Origin: Deltaproteobacteria bacterium
GTDB lineage: Bacteria; Desulfobacterota; DSM-4660; Desulfatiglandales; Desulfatiglandaceae
Direction: 5' to 3'
DNA: 64,000 nucleotides
NCBI GenBank assembly: GCA_019307815.1
Contig: JAFDIV010000009.1
Location: 1 to 64,000 of the forward strand
In this document: one piece after another, positions 44,801 to 54,392 of the stretch
Layout of the letters: every line of letters starts with the position of its first letter
How positions within the stretch are numbered: position 1 is the first letter of the stretch
Notes under the pieces: generated by a model
Told to the model about the DNA's origin: nothing
Seen by the model: only the letters and a program-made list of their open reading frames with translations
Database searches by the model: none
Position numbers and translations under genes: made by a program

Positions 44801-45256
44801 AACAGCACTTTCCAATTCAAAACCAGGCGTTGCCCATATGCCCAGTTTGAATAATTGCATAAAAATTCTAATAAATTAAACGTATGCTTGTAGAACAATT
44901 AAAGGCCTTAGTCAAGGCAAAACCACAGAGGCCAGCCCTTCCCAAACCTCTGATTGATCACCTAAATAAATGTGCGGCACACTACCCACTCTGCATATCC
45001 TGAGCGCCGAGACTATTAATCAAGGCCATAGAAATCCTTTGCAATCATAGGGATTTGATGCTATAGAGCCCACAGAAAGTACAGGTCTTCCTGTCCTTAC
45101 CTACTGGGCAATAGGTACAATACAAAGATATAACTTATTACGCTGATAAATCTATCTTTAGCACACACGTCGCCTGGGGGCGGCATTGGAAAAAAGGCCT
45201 CCTGTACCAGGGCGTGGCCTGAGGAATCTGCAATTTAGTGAAAGGGGGAGGAAAAG
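44801..45256. promoter_or_regulatory. Divergent region between lysS and aacS
   Basis: 455 bases with no gene recognised. It must carry promoters for both divergent units. An inverted repeat TACCTA (45098-45103) ... TAGGTA (45112-45117) could be an operator for aacS. No tRNA or riboswitch shape was noticed. Confidence 0.4.
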
Positions 45257-47215
45257 ATGGGAAAGAAACTATGGGAGCCTTCTGAGGAATGGATGAAAAG
45301 CTCCATTATGTACAAATTCATGATGTATATAAATGAGAAGTATAACAAACAGTTCAATGAATATGAGGAGCTTTATCAGTGGTCCATAGACAACATTCCT
45401 GAGTTTTGGGCCTCCCTTTGGGACTATGCCGACATCATACATTCCCGTTCCTATGAACAGGTGGTGGATGATCCCACCAAGATGCCGGGGGCTCACTGGT
45501 TTGTTGGGGCCGAGCTCAATTTTGCTGAAAACCTGCTTCGCTACAGGGACGACCAGATTGCTCTCATATTCAAGGGCGAGGCCATGGAAACCACCCGGAA
45601 GACGACCTACAAACAGCTTTACGACGAAGTTGCCAGGCTTGCCAAATCCCTAAGAGAACTAGGGGTGAGTCCCGGAGATCGTGTGGTAGGGTTCATGCCC
45701 AATATGCCAGAGACCATAGTGGCCATGCTCGCTGCCACGAGTATAGGGGCCATCTGGTCCTCCTGTTCGCCTGACTTCGGGATAAAAGGGGTTCTGGATC
45801 GATTCGGTCAAATCCAGCCCAAAGTACTATTTACTGCGAACGGCTACTCCTTTAAAGGAAGGCAATTCGACTCCCTTGGCCGCATCTCAGATGTCCTTAA
45901 GCAGCTCCCATCCACAGAGAAGGTCATCGTGGTGCCTTACACTGAGCCCGAACCAGATATCTCTAAGGTGCCCAATGCCGTATATTACGACGAGTTTAAG
46001 GCATCCGAGTCAGGTCTGGAGGTCCAATTTGAACAGCTCCCATTTGAACACCCCCTTTATATCATGTATTCCTCGGGCACCACAGGCCTTCCCAAGTGTA
46101 TGGTCCAAAGCGCCGGTGGAATCCTGGTCCATCATATAAAGGAACTCATGCTCCATACGGACCTCAAAAGGGATGATACTATCTTCTATTTCACAACATG
46201 TGGTTGGATGATGTGGAATTGGCTTACCAGCTCCCTTGCCCTTGGGGCCACTTTGGTTCTGTTCGACGGCAACCCCTTTTATCCTGACCCCGGAGCCCTT
46301 TGGAAACTCGCCCAGGATGAAAAAATCAGCATCTTTGGAACCAGTGCCGGATACATCAGCGCTCTTATGAATGAAGGCGTAAGGCCTGGGAAGACCTACG
46401 ACCTCTCCCCTCTGAGGACCGTATTGTCCACGGGCTCCCCCCTTTCCATAGAAGGGTTTGAATATATATACAAAGAAGTTAAGGAGGACCTTCAGCTATC
46501 CTCCATTTCAGGTGGTACTGACCTGAACGGCTGCTTTGCCTTGGGCTGTCCTTTGAAACCCGTGTATGCAGGAGAACTCCAGTGCAGAGGGCTTGCCATG
46601 AAGGTGGAGGCTTATGATGAAAACGGAAAGCCAGTAATTAATAAGCAGGGAGAGCTGGTTTGCAGCGCCCCGTTTCCTTCAATGCCCATCTACTTTTGGA
46701 ATGACCCGGAGGGGAAAAAATACCATTCAGCCTATTTCGACGTTTACCCGGGCGTGTGGCGCCATGGGGACTTCATTGAAATCAATGAGCGGGGGGGCGT
46801 AGTCATCTATGGCCGCTCTGATGCAACACTGAATCCCGGTGGCGTACGTATTGGCACAGCGGAAATCTACAGACAAGTGGAGCAACTGGAAGAAATTGAA
46901 GACAGTATCGTAGTCGGGCAAGACTGGAAAAATGACGTTAGGGTGGTCCTCTTTGTGAAGATGGCCCCAGGATTCGAACTCACAGAGGAGCTTAAAAAGA
47001 AAATACGCAATACAATACGGACCAATGCCTCGCCAAGGCATGTCCCGGCCAAGATCATTTCTGTGCCTGATATCCCCTATACCCTGAACATGAAAAAGGT
47101 GGAGCTGGCCGTGAAAAACGTGATTCATAACAGGCCTGTGGTGAACAAGGATGCCTTGCGAAATCCCGAGGCATTGGAATATTACGCCAACCTAAAAGAA
47201 CTGCAGGAAGATTAA
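45257..47215 (+). CDS. aacS: Acetoacetyl-CoA synthetase
   Basis: 652 residues, with GGGGGAGGAAAAG upstream. Acyl-CoA synthetase of the ANL family activating acetoacetate. The AMP-binding loop YSSGTTGLPKCMVQSAGG sits near residue 270; WMMWNWLTSSLALGATLVLFDGNPF and SISGGTDLNGCFALGCPLKPV are AacS-type signatures. YGRSDATLNPGGVRIGTAEIYRQVEQ and the catalytic lysine in TLNMKKVELAVK complete the C-terminal lid. It would feed ketone bodies or acetoacetate into C4-CoA metabolism together with hbd. Confidence 0.93.
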   Translation: MGKKLWEPSEEWMKSSIMYKFMMYINEKYNKQFNEYEELYQWSIDNIPEFWASLWDYADIIHSRSYEQVVDDPTKMPGAHWFVGAELNFAENLLRYRDDQIALIFKGEAMETTRKTTYKQLYDEVARLAKSLRELGVSPGDRVVGFMPNMPETIVAMLAATSIGAIWSSCSPDFGIKGVLDRFGQIQPKVLFTANGYSFKGRQFDSLGRISDVLKQLPSTEKVIVVPYTEPEPDISKVPNAVYYDEFKASESGLEVQFEQLPFEHPLYIMYSSGTTGLPKCMVQSAGGILVHHIKELMLHTDLKRDDTIFYFTTCGWMMWNWLTSSLALGATLVLFDGNPFYPDPGALWKLAQDEKISIFGTSAGYISALMNEGVRPGKTYDLSPLRTVLSTGSPLSIEGFEYIYKEVKEDLQLSSISGGTDLNGCFALGCPLKPVYAGELQCRGLAMKVEAYDENGKPVINKQGELVCSAPFPSMPIYFWNDPEGKKYHSAYFDVYPGVWRHGDFIEINERGGVVIYGRSDATLNPGGVRIGTAEIYRQVEQLEEIEDSIVVGQDWKNDVRVVLFVKMAPGFELTEELKKKIRNTIRTNASPRHVPAKIISVPDIPYTLNMKKVELAVKNVIHNRPVVNKDALRNPEALEYYANLKELQED

Positions 47216-47287
47216 TGAAATTTGGCCCGGTGGCCCACAGCCTCGGCCGTCGGGGGAAAACCTAAATTGGAGGTCTGCCTTCAGAAC

Positions 47288-48343
47288 ATGGCTGGTAGCT
47301 TTGGAAATTCCGAGGGTATTATCTTTCCCCACGGACGTGTCCATGAGGCGGAGCTGAAAAATCTTTCCCTACTATTTCACGTCATCCGCATAGGTATGCC
47401 CTGGCATATGGACCCCACTCCATGGATGAGTCAACTGCAACAGAGAGGCCAATTACAAATTCATCGCCCTTCTGAAGACCTCCTTTTTGACGAGACCCTC
47501 AAGAACTTGCTGAAAGAGGCCAAAACCTGGCTTGACATGAATAGACAGGGCTCCTTTTCTTCTTTCTTGAAGGCAGTTGTTGCCACTGGCAGTGCTGAGG
47601 AAGACCGATGGAAAATCAGCCAGGCCATCAAGGAGATGGGCAAATCTCTGTTGCCGCAAGCACACTCCGAAGGGTTGTACCAGCAACTTTTGCTCCACCT
47701 TTACCAGGAATCAGAAGAAAACCGCAAAAGCGCAAAACGGGCATTAGACCATATTGAGAACTCGCCTTCCCCTTTATCCGAAGCCCTTGGCGAGGAAGCC
47801 CCCTCTCCAGCCCTTGGAACCGGGTTTGATGTAAGGGAATTATCCCTTCCGGTTAATGAGGCCAACCTGCAAGAAATCCTTGAAGCGTGGACAGAACTGT
47901 TTGGCCCCATTTTGTCCTCATGTGAGATAGCATTAACGTTGGACCACAATATTCTCAACTACCTGGTAGAACAATTTGAAGAAGCGGCCAACCAGGACAT
48001 TAAATCGGCCCAACCCCTTAAGGTCCATTCATTCGAGCTTCCAGACTGCTCCATGGTCCCTTGGGACGAGCTAACCGCACCAGAAGGGGACAAAAGGCCT
48101 GGAAAAGAGGTTGCGCAATTATTTTCAGAAGAGGTTTTAATGGGCCTTGTTGGAGACGGGATGACAACTACGGACAGCATGATCCGGCTCAATGAGTATA
48201 TACACAGTACTCTTCCTGTTGACCTGCCGAGGAATATTCAATTAAGCCTGGCAAGGCTTTTGCCCTTGGACCCCGATGCCTTCGGTAATAAGGCGTTTCT
48301 GGCCCGTTTTTCCGGCAAGGCACTCATGCATATAGAGATATGA
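47288..48343 (+). CDS. Protein of unknown function
   Basis: 351 residues from ATG 47288; TTG 47222 would also be in frame and the start is not settled because no ribosome site fits. Mostly helical, without membrane segments. The N-terminal HGRVHEAELKNLSLLFHVIRIGMPW has a tryptophan-histidine cluster, and MIRLNEYIHSTLPVDLPRNI lies near the end. I do not recognise a family. It follows aacS within 7-70 bases on the same strand, so it may be transcribed with it. No enzyme motif is visible. Confidence 0.6.
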   Translation: MAGSFGNSEGIIFPHGRVHEAELKNLSLLFHVIRIGMPWHMDPTPWMSQLQQRGQLQIHRPSEDLLFDETLKNLLKEAKTWLDMNRQGSFSSFLKAVVATGSAEEDRWKISQAIKEMGKSLLPQAHSEGLYQQLLLHLYQESEENRKSAKRALDHIENSPSPLSEALGEEAPSPALGTGFDVRELSLPVNEANLQEILEAWTELFGPILSSCEIALTLDHNILNYLVEQFEEAANQDIKSAQPLKVHSFELPDCSMVPWDELTAPEGDKRPGKEVAQLFSEEVLMGLVGDGMTTTDSMIRLNEYIHSTLPVDLPRNIQLSLARLLPLDPDAFGNKAFLARFSGKALMHIEI

Positions 48344-48492
48344 CAGTTTTTTATGACCGAAAATTCCTCTTTCTTGTCCCCCCACTTTGTGCTAGTTGAC
48401 ACGGCTGCCTTATAAAACTATATAGGAAGTCATATTATCTTGAAGCTAGTTTGATATTTCCCCAGCCAAAATAGGCCCAAGGAGGCTGTATT

Positions 48493-48666
48493 ATGAGCAT
48501 AAGCAAGGAGTTGTTGGAAATATTGGCATGCCCCAAATGTAAGGGCGAGATCAAACTCAATGACTCGGGCGATGGCCTTATCTGTGAAAACTGCCGGCTC
48601 CTATACGAGATCCGGGACGGTATTCCCATCATGCTTATTGATGAAGCAAAGCCGCTTAACCCATGA
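48493..48666 (+). CDS. Trm112/YcaR-like zinc-ribbon peptide
   Basis: 57 residues, ATG 48493, with AAGGAGG eight bases upstream. It starts with LLEILACPKCKGEIKL and has CENCRLLYEIRDGIPIMLIDEA. The two Cys pairs and the Y-x-I-xDGIP-x-ML end match the UPF0434/Trm112 family. These bacterial homologues (YcaR) often neighbour lpxK in enterobacteria, and here it precedes an LpxL-like gene. Eukaryotic Trm112 activates methyltransferases; the bacterial role is less clear. Confidence 0.88.
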   Translation: MSISKELLEILACPKCKGEIKLNDSGDGLICENCRLLYEIRDGIPIMLIDEAKPLNP

Positions 48667-48739
48667 ATTTGGCCTTCCTGGCTCGTGTCCCTTAAAAAGG
48701 AAAATCTGTCAGACAAATACGTGAGTGTGATATTGCACG

Positions 48740-49666
48740 ATGACCATCATTTCAAAAATCCCCCAGCGCCTGATTCTCAACATGGGCAAGGTCTTGGGCT
48801 CCACTGCCTACCTCATAGATCATCGGCATAGGCGGATTGTCCGCCGGAATCTTCGATTCGCTTACCCAAATGCAGATGATCATTCAGTGAAAAAACTGTC
48901 CCGGGCCGTGTTTCAAAATGCGGCCATCTCTTTTTTGGAAATCCTCCAAATGTCTCGGCTGTCCGCCGACGATATATTAAAAAGAGTTCACCTGACAGGA
49001 AGGCAATATCTGCTGGAAGCCAAAAGGAACAAAAAAGGATCTATCGTCATATCTGCTCACTTTGGAAATTGGGAAATGGCACATATCTTTGGCTCCTGTT
49101 ACTTAAATGAGCCTCTCGTTTTGGTGGCACGAAGGATACAACCAGGTATTATAAATGAATGGCTCAACAGGCTGAGGAGCCGATTTGGTAGTGTGGTACT
49201 AGACAAGGCCTCCGCTTTGCCTAAAATGATCCGGGCATTGCGTAATGGCCGGATCTTGGGAATCCTCATTGACCAGGGCACCTTGCTCTCTGACGGCGTG
49301 GAGGTGGCCTTCTTCGGGAAAAAGACAAATGCCACGCCAGCTGCAGCCATATTAGCCAGACGATACGGCAGCCCTGTAATCCCCGTGTTCTGTGTACGAC
49401 GCAAGGATGGAGCCCTGGAAGTTATTGCTCAGCCCCCTCTCCAGTTGCAAAAAACAGAAGATTACCAGACGGACATCCAAGCAAATACCCAGAGGATGAT
49501 GGATGCCATCGAACAGATGATTCGCACACATCCGGAGCAGTGGTTTTGGTTTCACAAAAGATGGAAAAGACACCATCCCTATCTCTACCCCGAAGACCTT
49601 GCAAGGAGAAAAAAGAAGAAGGCAAAGAAGAAGGCCCAACTTCAAAAAGGGCCTATCCCTCGTTAA
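48740..49666 (+). CDS. Lysophospholipid/lipid A acyltransferase (LpxL/HtrB family)
   Basis: 308 residues. The catalytic HxxxxE motif is in ISAHFGNWEMAH near residue 106, and LVARRIQPGIINEWLNRLRSRFG, GILIDQGTLLSDGVEVAFFGK and WFWFHKRWK are typical LpxL/M family signatures. The C-terminus is unusually lysine-rich (RRKKKKAKKKAQ). It adds a secondary acyl chain to Kdo-lipid A, probably lauroyl or myristoyl. It opens the plus-strand LPS cluster. The next glycosyltransferase starts 37 bases downstream. Confidence 0.88.
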   Translation: MTIISKIPQRLILNMGKVLGSTAYLIDHRHRRIVRRNLRFAYPNADDHSVKKLSRAVFQNAAISFLEILQMSRLSADDILKRVHLTGRQYLLEAKRNKKGSIVISAHFGNWEMAHIFGSCYLNEPLVLVARRIQPGIINEWLNRLRSRFGSVVLDKASALPKMIRALRNGRILGILIDQGTLLSDGVEVAFFGKKTNATPAAAILARRYGSPVIPVFCVRRKDGALEVIAQPPLQLQKTEDYQTDIQANTQRMMDAIEQMIRTHPEQWFWFHKRWKRHHPYLYPEDLARRKKKKAKKKAQLQKGPIPR

Positions 49667-49703
49667 CGCCCTCTCATATCAAATTCCTCAGGCCTGGTCG
49701 GAA

Positions 49704-50792
49704 ATGGATAGCAGTACATTTGATTCTCTTCATATCATCGGCAGCACACAAGTTGGAGGCGCAGAGCGTTTCTTTTCAAGACTCATAGGCGTACTCGTGG
49801 AAAAAGGCCATAGAGCTGCCGCAGTTTATCGGCCCAAAAGCCCACTAAGGGATTTGTTGGATTCAGAGATTGACCACTTTCACGTGGCCATGAGAAACGG
49901 CTGGGACATTTTGTCCTTGTGGGCCATTCGAAGGCTCATAGTCAAGACAAATCCGGTGATTGTGCAAACATACATGGGCAGGGCGACCCGTCTCACCCGT
50001 ATTCCCTCTTCTTCAAGGGCAATCCATGTGGCACGGCTGGGAGGCTTTTACAAGATTAAGGGGTATTATGAGCATGCCCATGCCTGGGTCGGTAATACAA
50101 AGGGTATATGCGATTACCTCATAAGATCAGGCATGGACCCAGATCGGGTATTCCATATCGGAAACTTCGTGGAAATCCCCTCTCCCAAGCCATCAGAGGT
50201 GTTACGAACAATTCGAGGTAATCTGCAACTCCCTGAAGATGCAATAATAATTTTTTCCCTGGGAAGGTTTATCCCAAAAAAAGGGTTTCAAGACCTGATC
50301 CAGTCCCTTCGTCTTGTTCCCAAGGAAATAAACGGAAGGCCCATTTACCTTGTTATCGCAGGAGATGGGCCTCTAAGAGACCGTCTAGAAGCAGCTGCCC
50401 AGGATCTAGGGATTGCCCATCGGATCCGATGGGTGGGCTGGCAAGATGATCCAAGCCCCTTTTATGAGCTGGCTCATATATTTGTATGTCCTTCCAGAGA
50501 GGAACCCTTGGGGAACGTGGTATTGGAGGCCTGGTCGCACAGGCTACCCGTAATCGCCACAAGGACACCAGGCCCGTTGGAACTCATAAAAGAGGGAAAA
50601 AACGGCCTCCTAGTGCCAATAGGGGAACCGGAAAAACTCGCACAGTGTCTGACCAGCCTGCTTCATGAGGATAAGGCAAGCTGGCTGGGCCTCGGCTCTA
50701 ATGGCCTAAAAACGTTGATGGCCTCCCATAGTAAAGAAAGTGTTGTAAATGCCTATCTAAGTATGTATGAAAAACTCCGGAGATTACATTAA
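49704..50792 (+). CDS. Glycosyltransferase family 4 (LPS core)
   Basis: 362 residues from ATG 49704; a longer frame from 49599 would overlap the acyltransferase gene extensively. GT-B fold with IIGSTQVGGAERFFSRLIGVL at the acceptor side, FSLGRFIPKKGFQDLIQSL at the second domain start, and the nucleotide-sugar pocket in FVCPSREEPLGNVVLEAWSHRLPVIA (EX7E as EPLGNVVLE). Retaining transferases of this family add hexoses to LPS core. The donor and acceptor cannot be read. Confidence 0.85.
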   Translation: MDSSTFDSLHIIGSTQVGGAERFFSRLIGVLVEKGHRAAAVYRPKSPLRDLLDSEIDHFHVAMRNGWDILSLWAIRRLIVKTNPVIVQTYMGRATRLTRIPSSSRAIHVARLGGFYKIKGYYEHAHAWVGNTKGICDYLIRSGMDPDRVFHIGNFVEIPSPKPSEVLRTIRGNLQLPEDAIIIFSLGRFIPKKGFQDLIQSLRLVPKEINGRPIYLVIAGDGPLRDRLEAAAQDLGIAHRIRWVGWQDDPSPFYELAHIFVCPSREEPLGNVVLEAWSHRLPVIATRTPGPLELIKEGKNGLLVPIGEPEKLAQCLTSLLHEDKASWLGLGSNGLKTLMASHSKESVVNAYLSMYEKLRRLH

Positions 50793-50821
50793 TAAACACA
50801 ATAATTATACAGACAGGGATA

Positions 50822-51880
50822 GTGTCAAAAAGAGAAAGAAAAAAAATCCTCATCATTCGTCCAAGCTCCATTGGCGATGTGGTTATGGCCTCGCCCATGT
50901 TAACGGTGCTAAAAACCGCCTATCCCGATGCCCATATTGCATGGCTTCTGGATCCTGGAGCAATAGACCTTTTGCGTGATCATCCCTTACTGGATGAGAT
51001 CATGCTCTGGGACAAACAGAAATGGAAGGACTTGTGGAAATCAGGTAGGATCATTACGCTGCTAAGTGATATGATTCGTTTTAGCAAAAACTTGCGTTCC
51101 AGAAACTTTGACTTGGCTCTTGAAGCGCAGGGCCTTTTGAGAAGCAGGATCTTGGCCTGGCTTTCTGGTGCCCGGGAGCGGATAGGGTTTGAGTCCAAGG
51201 AGCCGGGCGATTTTTTGATGACAAAAGTCATCTCTCGCGGCCCCAGTAACAAACAGATGAGCTCTGAATACTACCACATGATGAAGGAAATCGGCCTCGC
51301 TCCCCAAAAGCCCTTTTGTCCATCTCTAGCCATCCCTGAAGATTCTGTCCAAAAAGCCCGGGCCAAGCTGGCCCGGGCTGGCATCAATAATAGGTACGCC
51401 CTACTTTGCCCTTTTACCACCCGCCCCCAGAAACACTGGTTCAACGATAGATGGGCTGCTCTTGCAGCCGAGCTGAAACAGCGTTTTGCACTGTCCAGCA
51501 TCTTGATGGGAGGTCCTGGTGACCAAGAAGAGGGGAAGAAGATTGAAAAACTTTCCCAAGGGGAGGCCTTGAATCTTGCAGGGCAGACCACGCTGGGGGA
51601 GGCCATGGCCATGGTCAAAAACGCCTCCCTGCTCGTGGGTGTGGATACCGGCCTCACGCACATGGGTGCTGCGTTTAATGTCCCCACTGTGGCCCTTTTT
51701 GGCGCCACATGCCCCTATCTTCATACCCAAAGGACCAGCTTTGCCGTTGTTTACCACAAGCTCGACTGCTCTCCCTGCAAAAGGAGACCCACATGCCAAG
51801 GGGAATTTACCTGTATGAAACGGATAACTGTCCAGGAAGTCCTGGACACAGCCCGGAAAATAGGTGAGCGTGTTTCATGA
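50822..51880 (+). CDS. Glycosyltransferase family 9 (lipopolysaccharide heptosyltransferase)
   Basis: 352 residues from GTG 50822 (AGGGAT upstream). Family GT9 signs: ILIIRPSSIGDVVMASPML near the start, DLALEAQGLLRSRILAWLSG, LCPFTTRPQKHWFNDRWAAL, and the donor site LLVGVDTGLTHMGAAFNVPTVALFG. The CPYLHTQRTSFAVVYHKLDCSPC tail has Cys pairs common to WaaF/WaaC. It transfers heptose from ADP-heptose to the inner core, consistent with gmhB nearby. It overlaps the next gene by 4 bases. Confidence 0.9.
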   Translation: MSKRERKKILIIRPSSIGDVVMASPMLTVLKTAYPDAHIAWLLDPGAIDLLRDHPLLDEIMLWDKQKWKDLWKSGRIITLLSDMIRFSKNLRSRNFDLALEAQGLLRSRILAWLSGARERIGFESKEPGDFLMTKVISRGPSNKQMSSEYYHMMKEIGLAPQKPFCPSLAIPEDSVQKARAKLARAGINNRYALLCPFTTRPQKHWFNDRWAALAAELKQRFALSSILMGGPGDQEEGKKIEKLSQGEALNLAGQTTLGEAMAMVKNASLLVGVDTGLTHMGAAFNVPTVALFGATCPYLHTQRTSFAVVYHKLDCSPCKRRPTCQGEFTCMKRITVQEVLDTARKIGERVS

Positions 51881-52977
51881 AATCCCTGAAGATCCTTCAC
51901 ATAGAAACAGGACGGCATCTATATGGGGGGGCGCTGCAGGTGCTGTATCTCATGAGGGGCCTTAAGGAGACGGGCCACAGCAATGTATTGGTATGTGTAA
52001 AGGGGAGTGAGATAGGAAGACAGAGTAAAGCACTTGCAGCGGTTTACGATATCCCGATGATGGGGGAGCTGGATATCGCCTTTTTCCTACGGCTGGTGCG
52101 CATCGTGGCCCGTGAAAAACCTGATATGATACATGTCCACAGCCGCAAGGGGGCTGATCTGTGGGGGGGCATCAGCGCAAAACTGACCAAGACAAGATCC
52201 ATAATTACCCGGCGTGTGGATAACCCAGAGGTCCCATGGATAGCAAGGGCCAAGTACCGCCTCTATAACAGGGTGATTACCATATCTGAAGGGATTCGGC
52301 AGGTTCTCATCCGGGAGGGAATCCCCCGAGAGAAAATCACATGCATTCCCAGCGCAATAGACTATGATAAGTATTCAAAGCAATGTGATAAGTCCTGGTT
52401 CTGCCGCGAGTTTTCCATCCCTCCTGATCATAAGGCCGTGGGGATGGTCGCCCAGTTTATACCCCGCAAGGGACATGGATATCTCATAGAAGCCATACCC
52501 AAGATCTTGGAGGATTGCCCCAACACCCGATTTCTTTTCTTTGGTAAAGGTCCGCTAAGGTCTAAAATTGAGCAACTATGTATTGACAAAGGTCTGTCCC
52601 ATAATATCCATTTTGCCGGGTTCCGCACGGATTTGCACCGGATCTATCCGTGCTTAGATGTCCTGGCCCACCCTGCTACGATGGAAGGGCTAGGTGTATC
52701 CTTGTTGGAGGCAGTAGCTGCGGGCGTACCTATTGTGGCATTTAGGGCAGGAGGGATTCCAGAGGTGGTAATGAACGGAATAAACGGCTATCTCGTCCCA
52801 GTGGGTGACAGTGCCATGTTGGCACAGGCAATCATATCCCTGCTAAAGGACCAAGATAAAGCCCATCTGTTTGCCCGTACCGGGCAGGAAATGGTTCGAT
52901 CGAGCTTTTCCTTAGAGCAAATGATAAAAAGGAATATGGAAGCCTATTGGGAAGTAATGTCTAGCTGTTCTCAATGA
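51877..52977 (+). CDS. Glycosyltransferase family 4
   Basis: 366 residues. KILHIETGRHLYGGALQVLYL at the acceptor domain, PDMIHVHSRKGADLWGG, VGMVAQFIPRKGHGYLIEAI and the EX7E donor motif in HPATMEGLGVSLLEAVAAGVPIVAFRAGG. Relatives act in LPS core or O-antigen assembly on the cytoplasmic face. Start ATG 51877 shares ATGA with the heptosyltransferase stop. Confidence 0.88.
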   Translation: MKSLKILHIETGRHLYGGALQVLYLMRGLKETGHSNVLVCVKGSEIGRQSKALAAVYDIPMMGELDIAFFLRLVRIVAREKPDMIHVHSRKGADLWGGISAKLTKTRSIITRRVDNPEVPWIARAKYRLYNRVITISEGIRQVLIREGIPREKITCIPSAIDYDKYSKQCDKSWFCREFSIPPDHKAVGMVAQFIPRKGHGYLIEAIPKILEDCPNTRFLFFGKGPLRSKIEQLCIDKGLSHNIHFAGFRTDLHRIYPCLDVLAHPATMEGLGVSLLEAVAAGVPIVAFRAGGIPEVVMNGINGYLVPVGDSAMLAQAIISLLKDQDKAHLFARTGQEMVRSSFSLEQMIKRNMEAYWEVMSSCSQ

Positions 52978-53219
52978 GATATTTGTTCAATTTTTCCTGG
53001 CCCCACCATCAATATTGGGGTATCATTCGCCTCCAAAATTCTTCCTTGTTTCACCACTAATATACTTTGTAGGAGGCTCTATCGAACCGCGGAGATGGGC
53101 TGGAGACTATTTCTTGAGCACCTCATAGGCTTGGGGAAAAGGGTTGTCAGTATTCATAAGGAACCTCTATCCTTAAAAGATGGGTAAACGGCCGTTTGGC
53201 TTGCCACAACCGGTGAACA

Positions 53220-54389
53220 ATGAATAAAGAGTTTGTTCTCACTCTCTTTTCATGTGACGCAAGTGAAAAAACAGGATGGGGAAGATTTACCCGTGAGTTC
53301 TGTCTTGCACTCCATAATGAAAGCGTTCCGTTTGAACTGCATTTACCCAAAACCATATCGGTTGATTCATCCCTGCCCTTTTGGAAGCATGTCCGCCTTG
53401 ACCTGCCACCGATGTTTTTGTCTATCGGGAAGCGATGGTGGAGGAGCATCTATTTATGGCGGGAGAGCCGTCGAATTAAGATTCTAGGCAACATTATCCA
53501 TAGCCTTATCGAATTTCCCTATGGAGTAGTCGCTTACTGGACTGCCTGTCGTTATGGACTTCCATTTGGATTGACAGTTCACGGGACCTATGCTGTTGAG
53601 CCTCTTCGCCGGTTCCCAGACCGGTGGCTTTATAAAAGGGCTCTGAAGAATGCCAAATTCGTAACCGCTGTGAGCAAATTCACAGCACAACGCCTGGTCA
53701 ATGTCCTCGGATTTGCCCCCCCCTTGACAGTTATCCCTAATGGAGTCAATTTTTCCCTCTTCGCCGAATCAAAAGAAAACCCTAAAAAGGGTAAAGGTGT
53801 CCCAACTATTGCCAGCTCCCAAGAAATTATTCTGTGTGTTGGTGCTCTAAAACCGCGGAAAGGAATTACTACCCTGTTAGAAGCCTTTGCTAAGATCGCT
53901 CAACAAGCTCCTAGCGCCCATCTCATTATTGTGGGCTTCGGGAACAAACACCCATACCTTCAAATGGCAGAGGGATTGGGGATAGGCAATCGGGTCACCT
54001 TGCTAAACAACCTAACTGACCAAGATCTAATTAGACTTTATAGAGAATGCAAGGTTTTTGCCTTGCTGCCCCGAGAAGACAGGAGGGGTCATTTTGAAGG
54101 ATTTGGCTTGGTATATTTGGAAGCCAATTCTTGTGGAAAGCCGGTTGTGGGAACCTTCTCTGGAGGAGTCCCTGATGCTGTTTTGGATGGGGTCACCGGC
54201 TTTTTAGTGCCCCCCGATAATCCAGAAAAGGCGGCAGAAGCTATCTTGAAGTTACTCCGTGATGAAAAACTTCGGCAGGATATGGGCCAAGCAGGTAGGA
54301 AGTGGGCTCAAGAACATGATTGGCCTCGGATCATAGACCGCTATTTTCGGGCATATGAAAGGGTTATGGAACAAAATCGGAAGGAGTAA
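53220..54389 (+). CDS. Glycosyltransferase family 4
   Basis: 389 residues. The N-terminal domain reads FVLTLFSCDASEKTGWGRFTREFCL (a DxSxxTGxGxxT-like acceptor loop), with SLIEFPYGVVAYWTA. The C-terminal domain has LCVGALKPRKGITTLLEAF and donor motif EGFGLVYLEANSCGKPVVGTFSGGVP. It starts 242 bases after the previous gene, so it may have its own promoter. The O-antigen ligase gene begins 4 bases after its stop, which couples them. Confidence 0.86.
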   Translation: MNKEFVLTLFSCDASEKTGWGRFTREFCLALHNESVPFELHLPKTISVDSSLPFWKHVRLDLPPMFLSIGKRWWRSIYLWRESRRIKILGNIIHSLIEFPYGVVAYWTACRYGLPFGLTVHGTYAVEPLRRFPDRWLYKRALKNAKFVTAVSKFTAQRLVNVLGFAPPLTVIPNGVNFSLFAESKENPKKGKGVPTIASSQEIILCVGALKPRKGITTLLEAFAKIAQQAPSAHLIIVGFGNKHPYLQMAEGLGIGNRVTLLNNLTDQDLIRLYRECKVFALLPREDRRGHFEGFGLVYLEANSCGKPVVGTFSGGVPDAVLDGVTGFLVPPDNPEKAAEAILKLLRDEKLRQDMGQAGRKWAQEHDWPRIIDRYFRAYERVMEQNRKE

Positions 54390-54392
54390 TAC

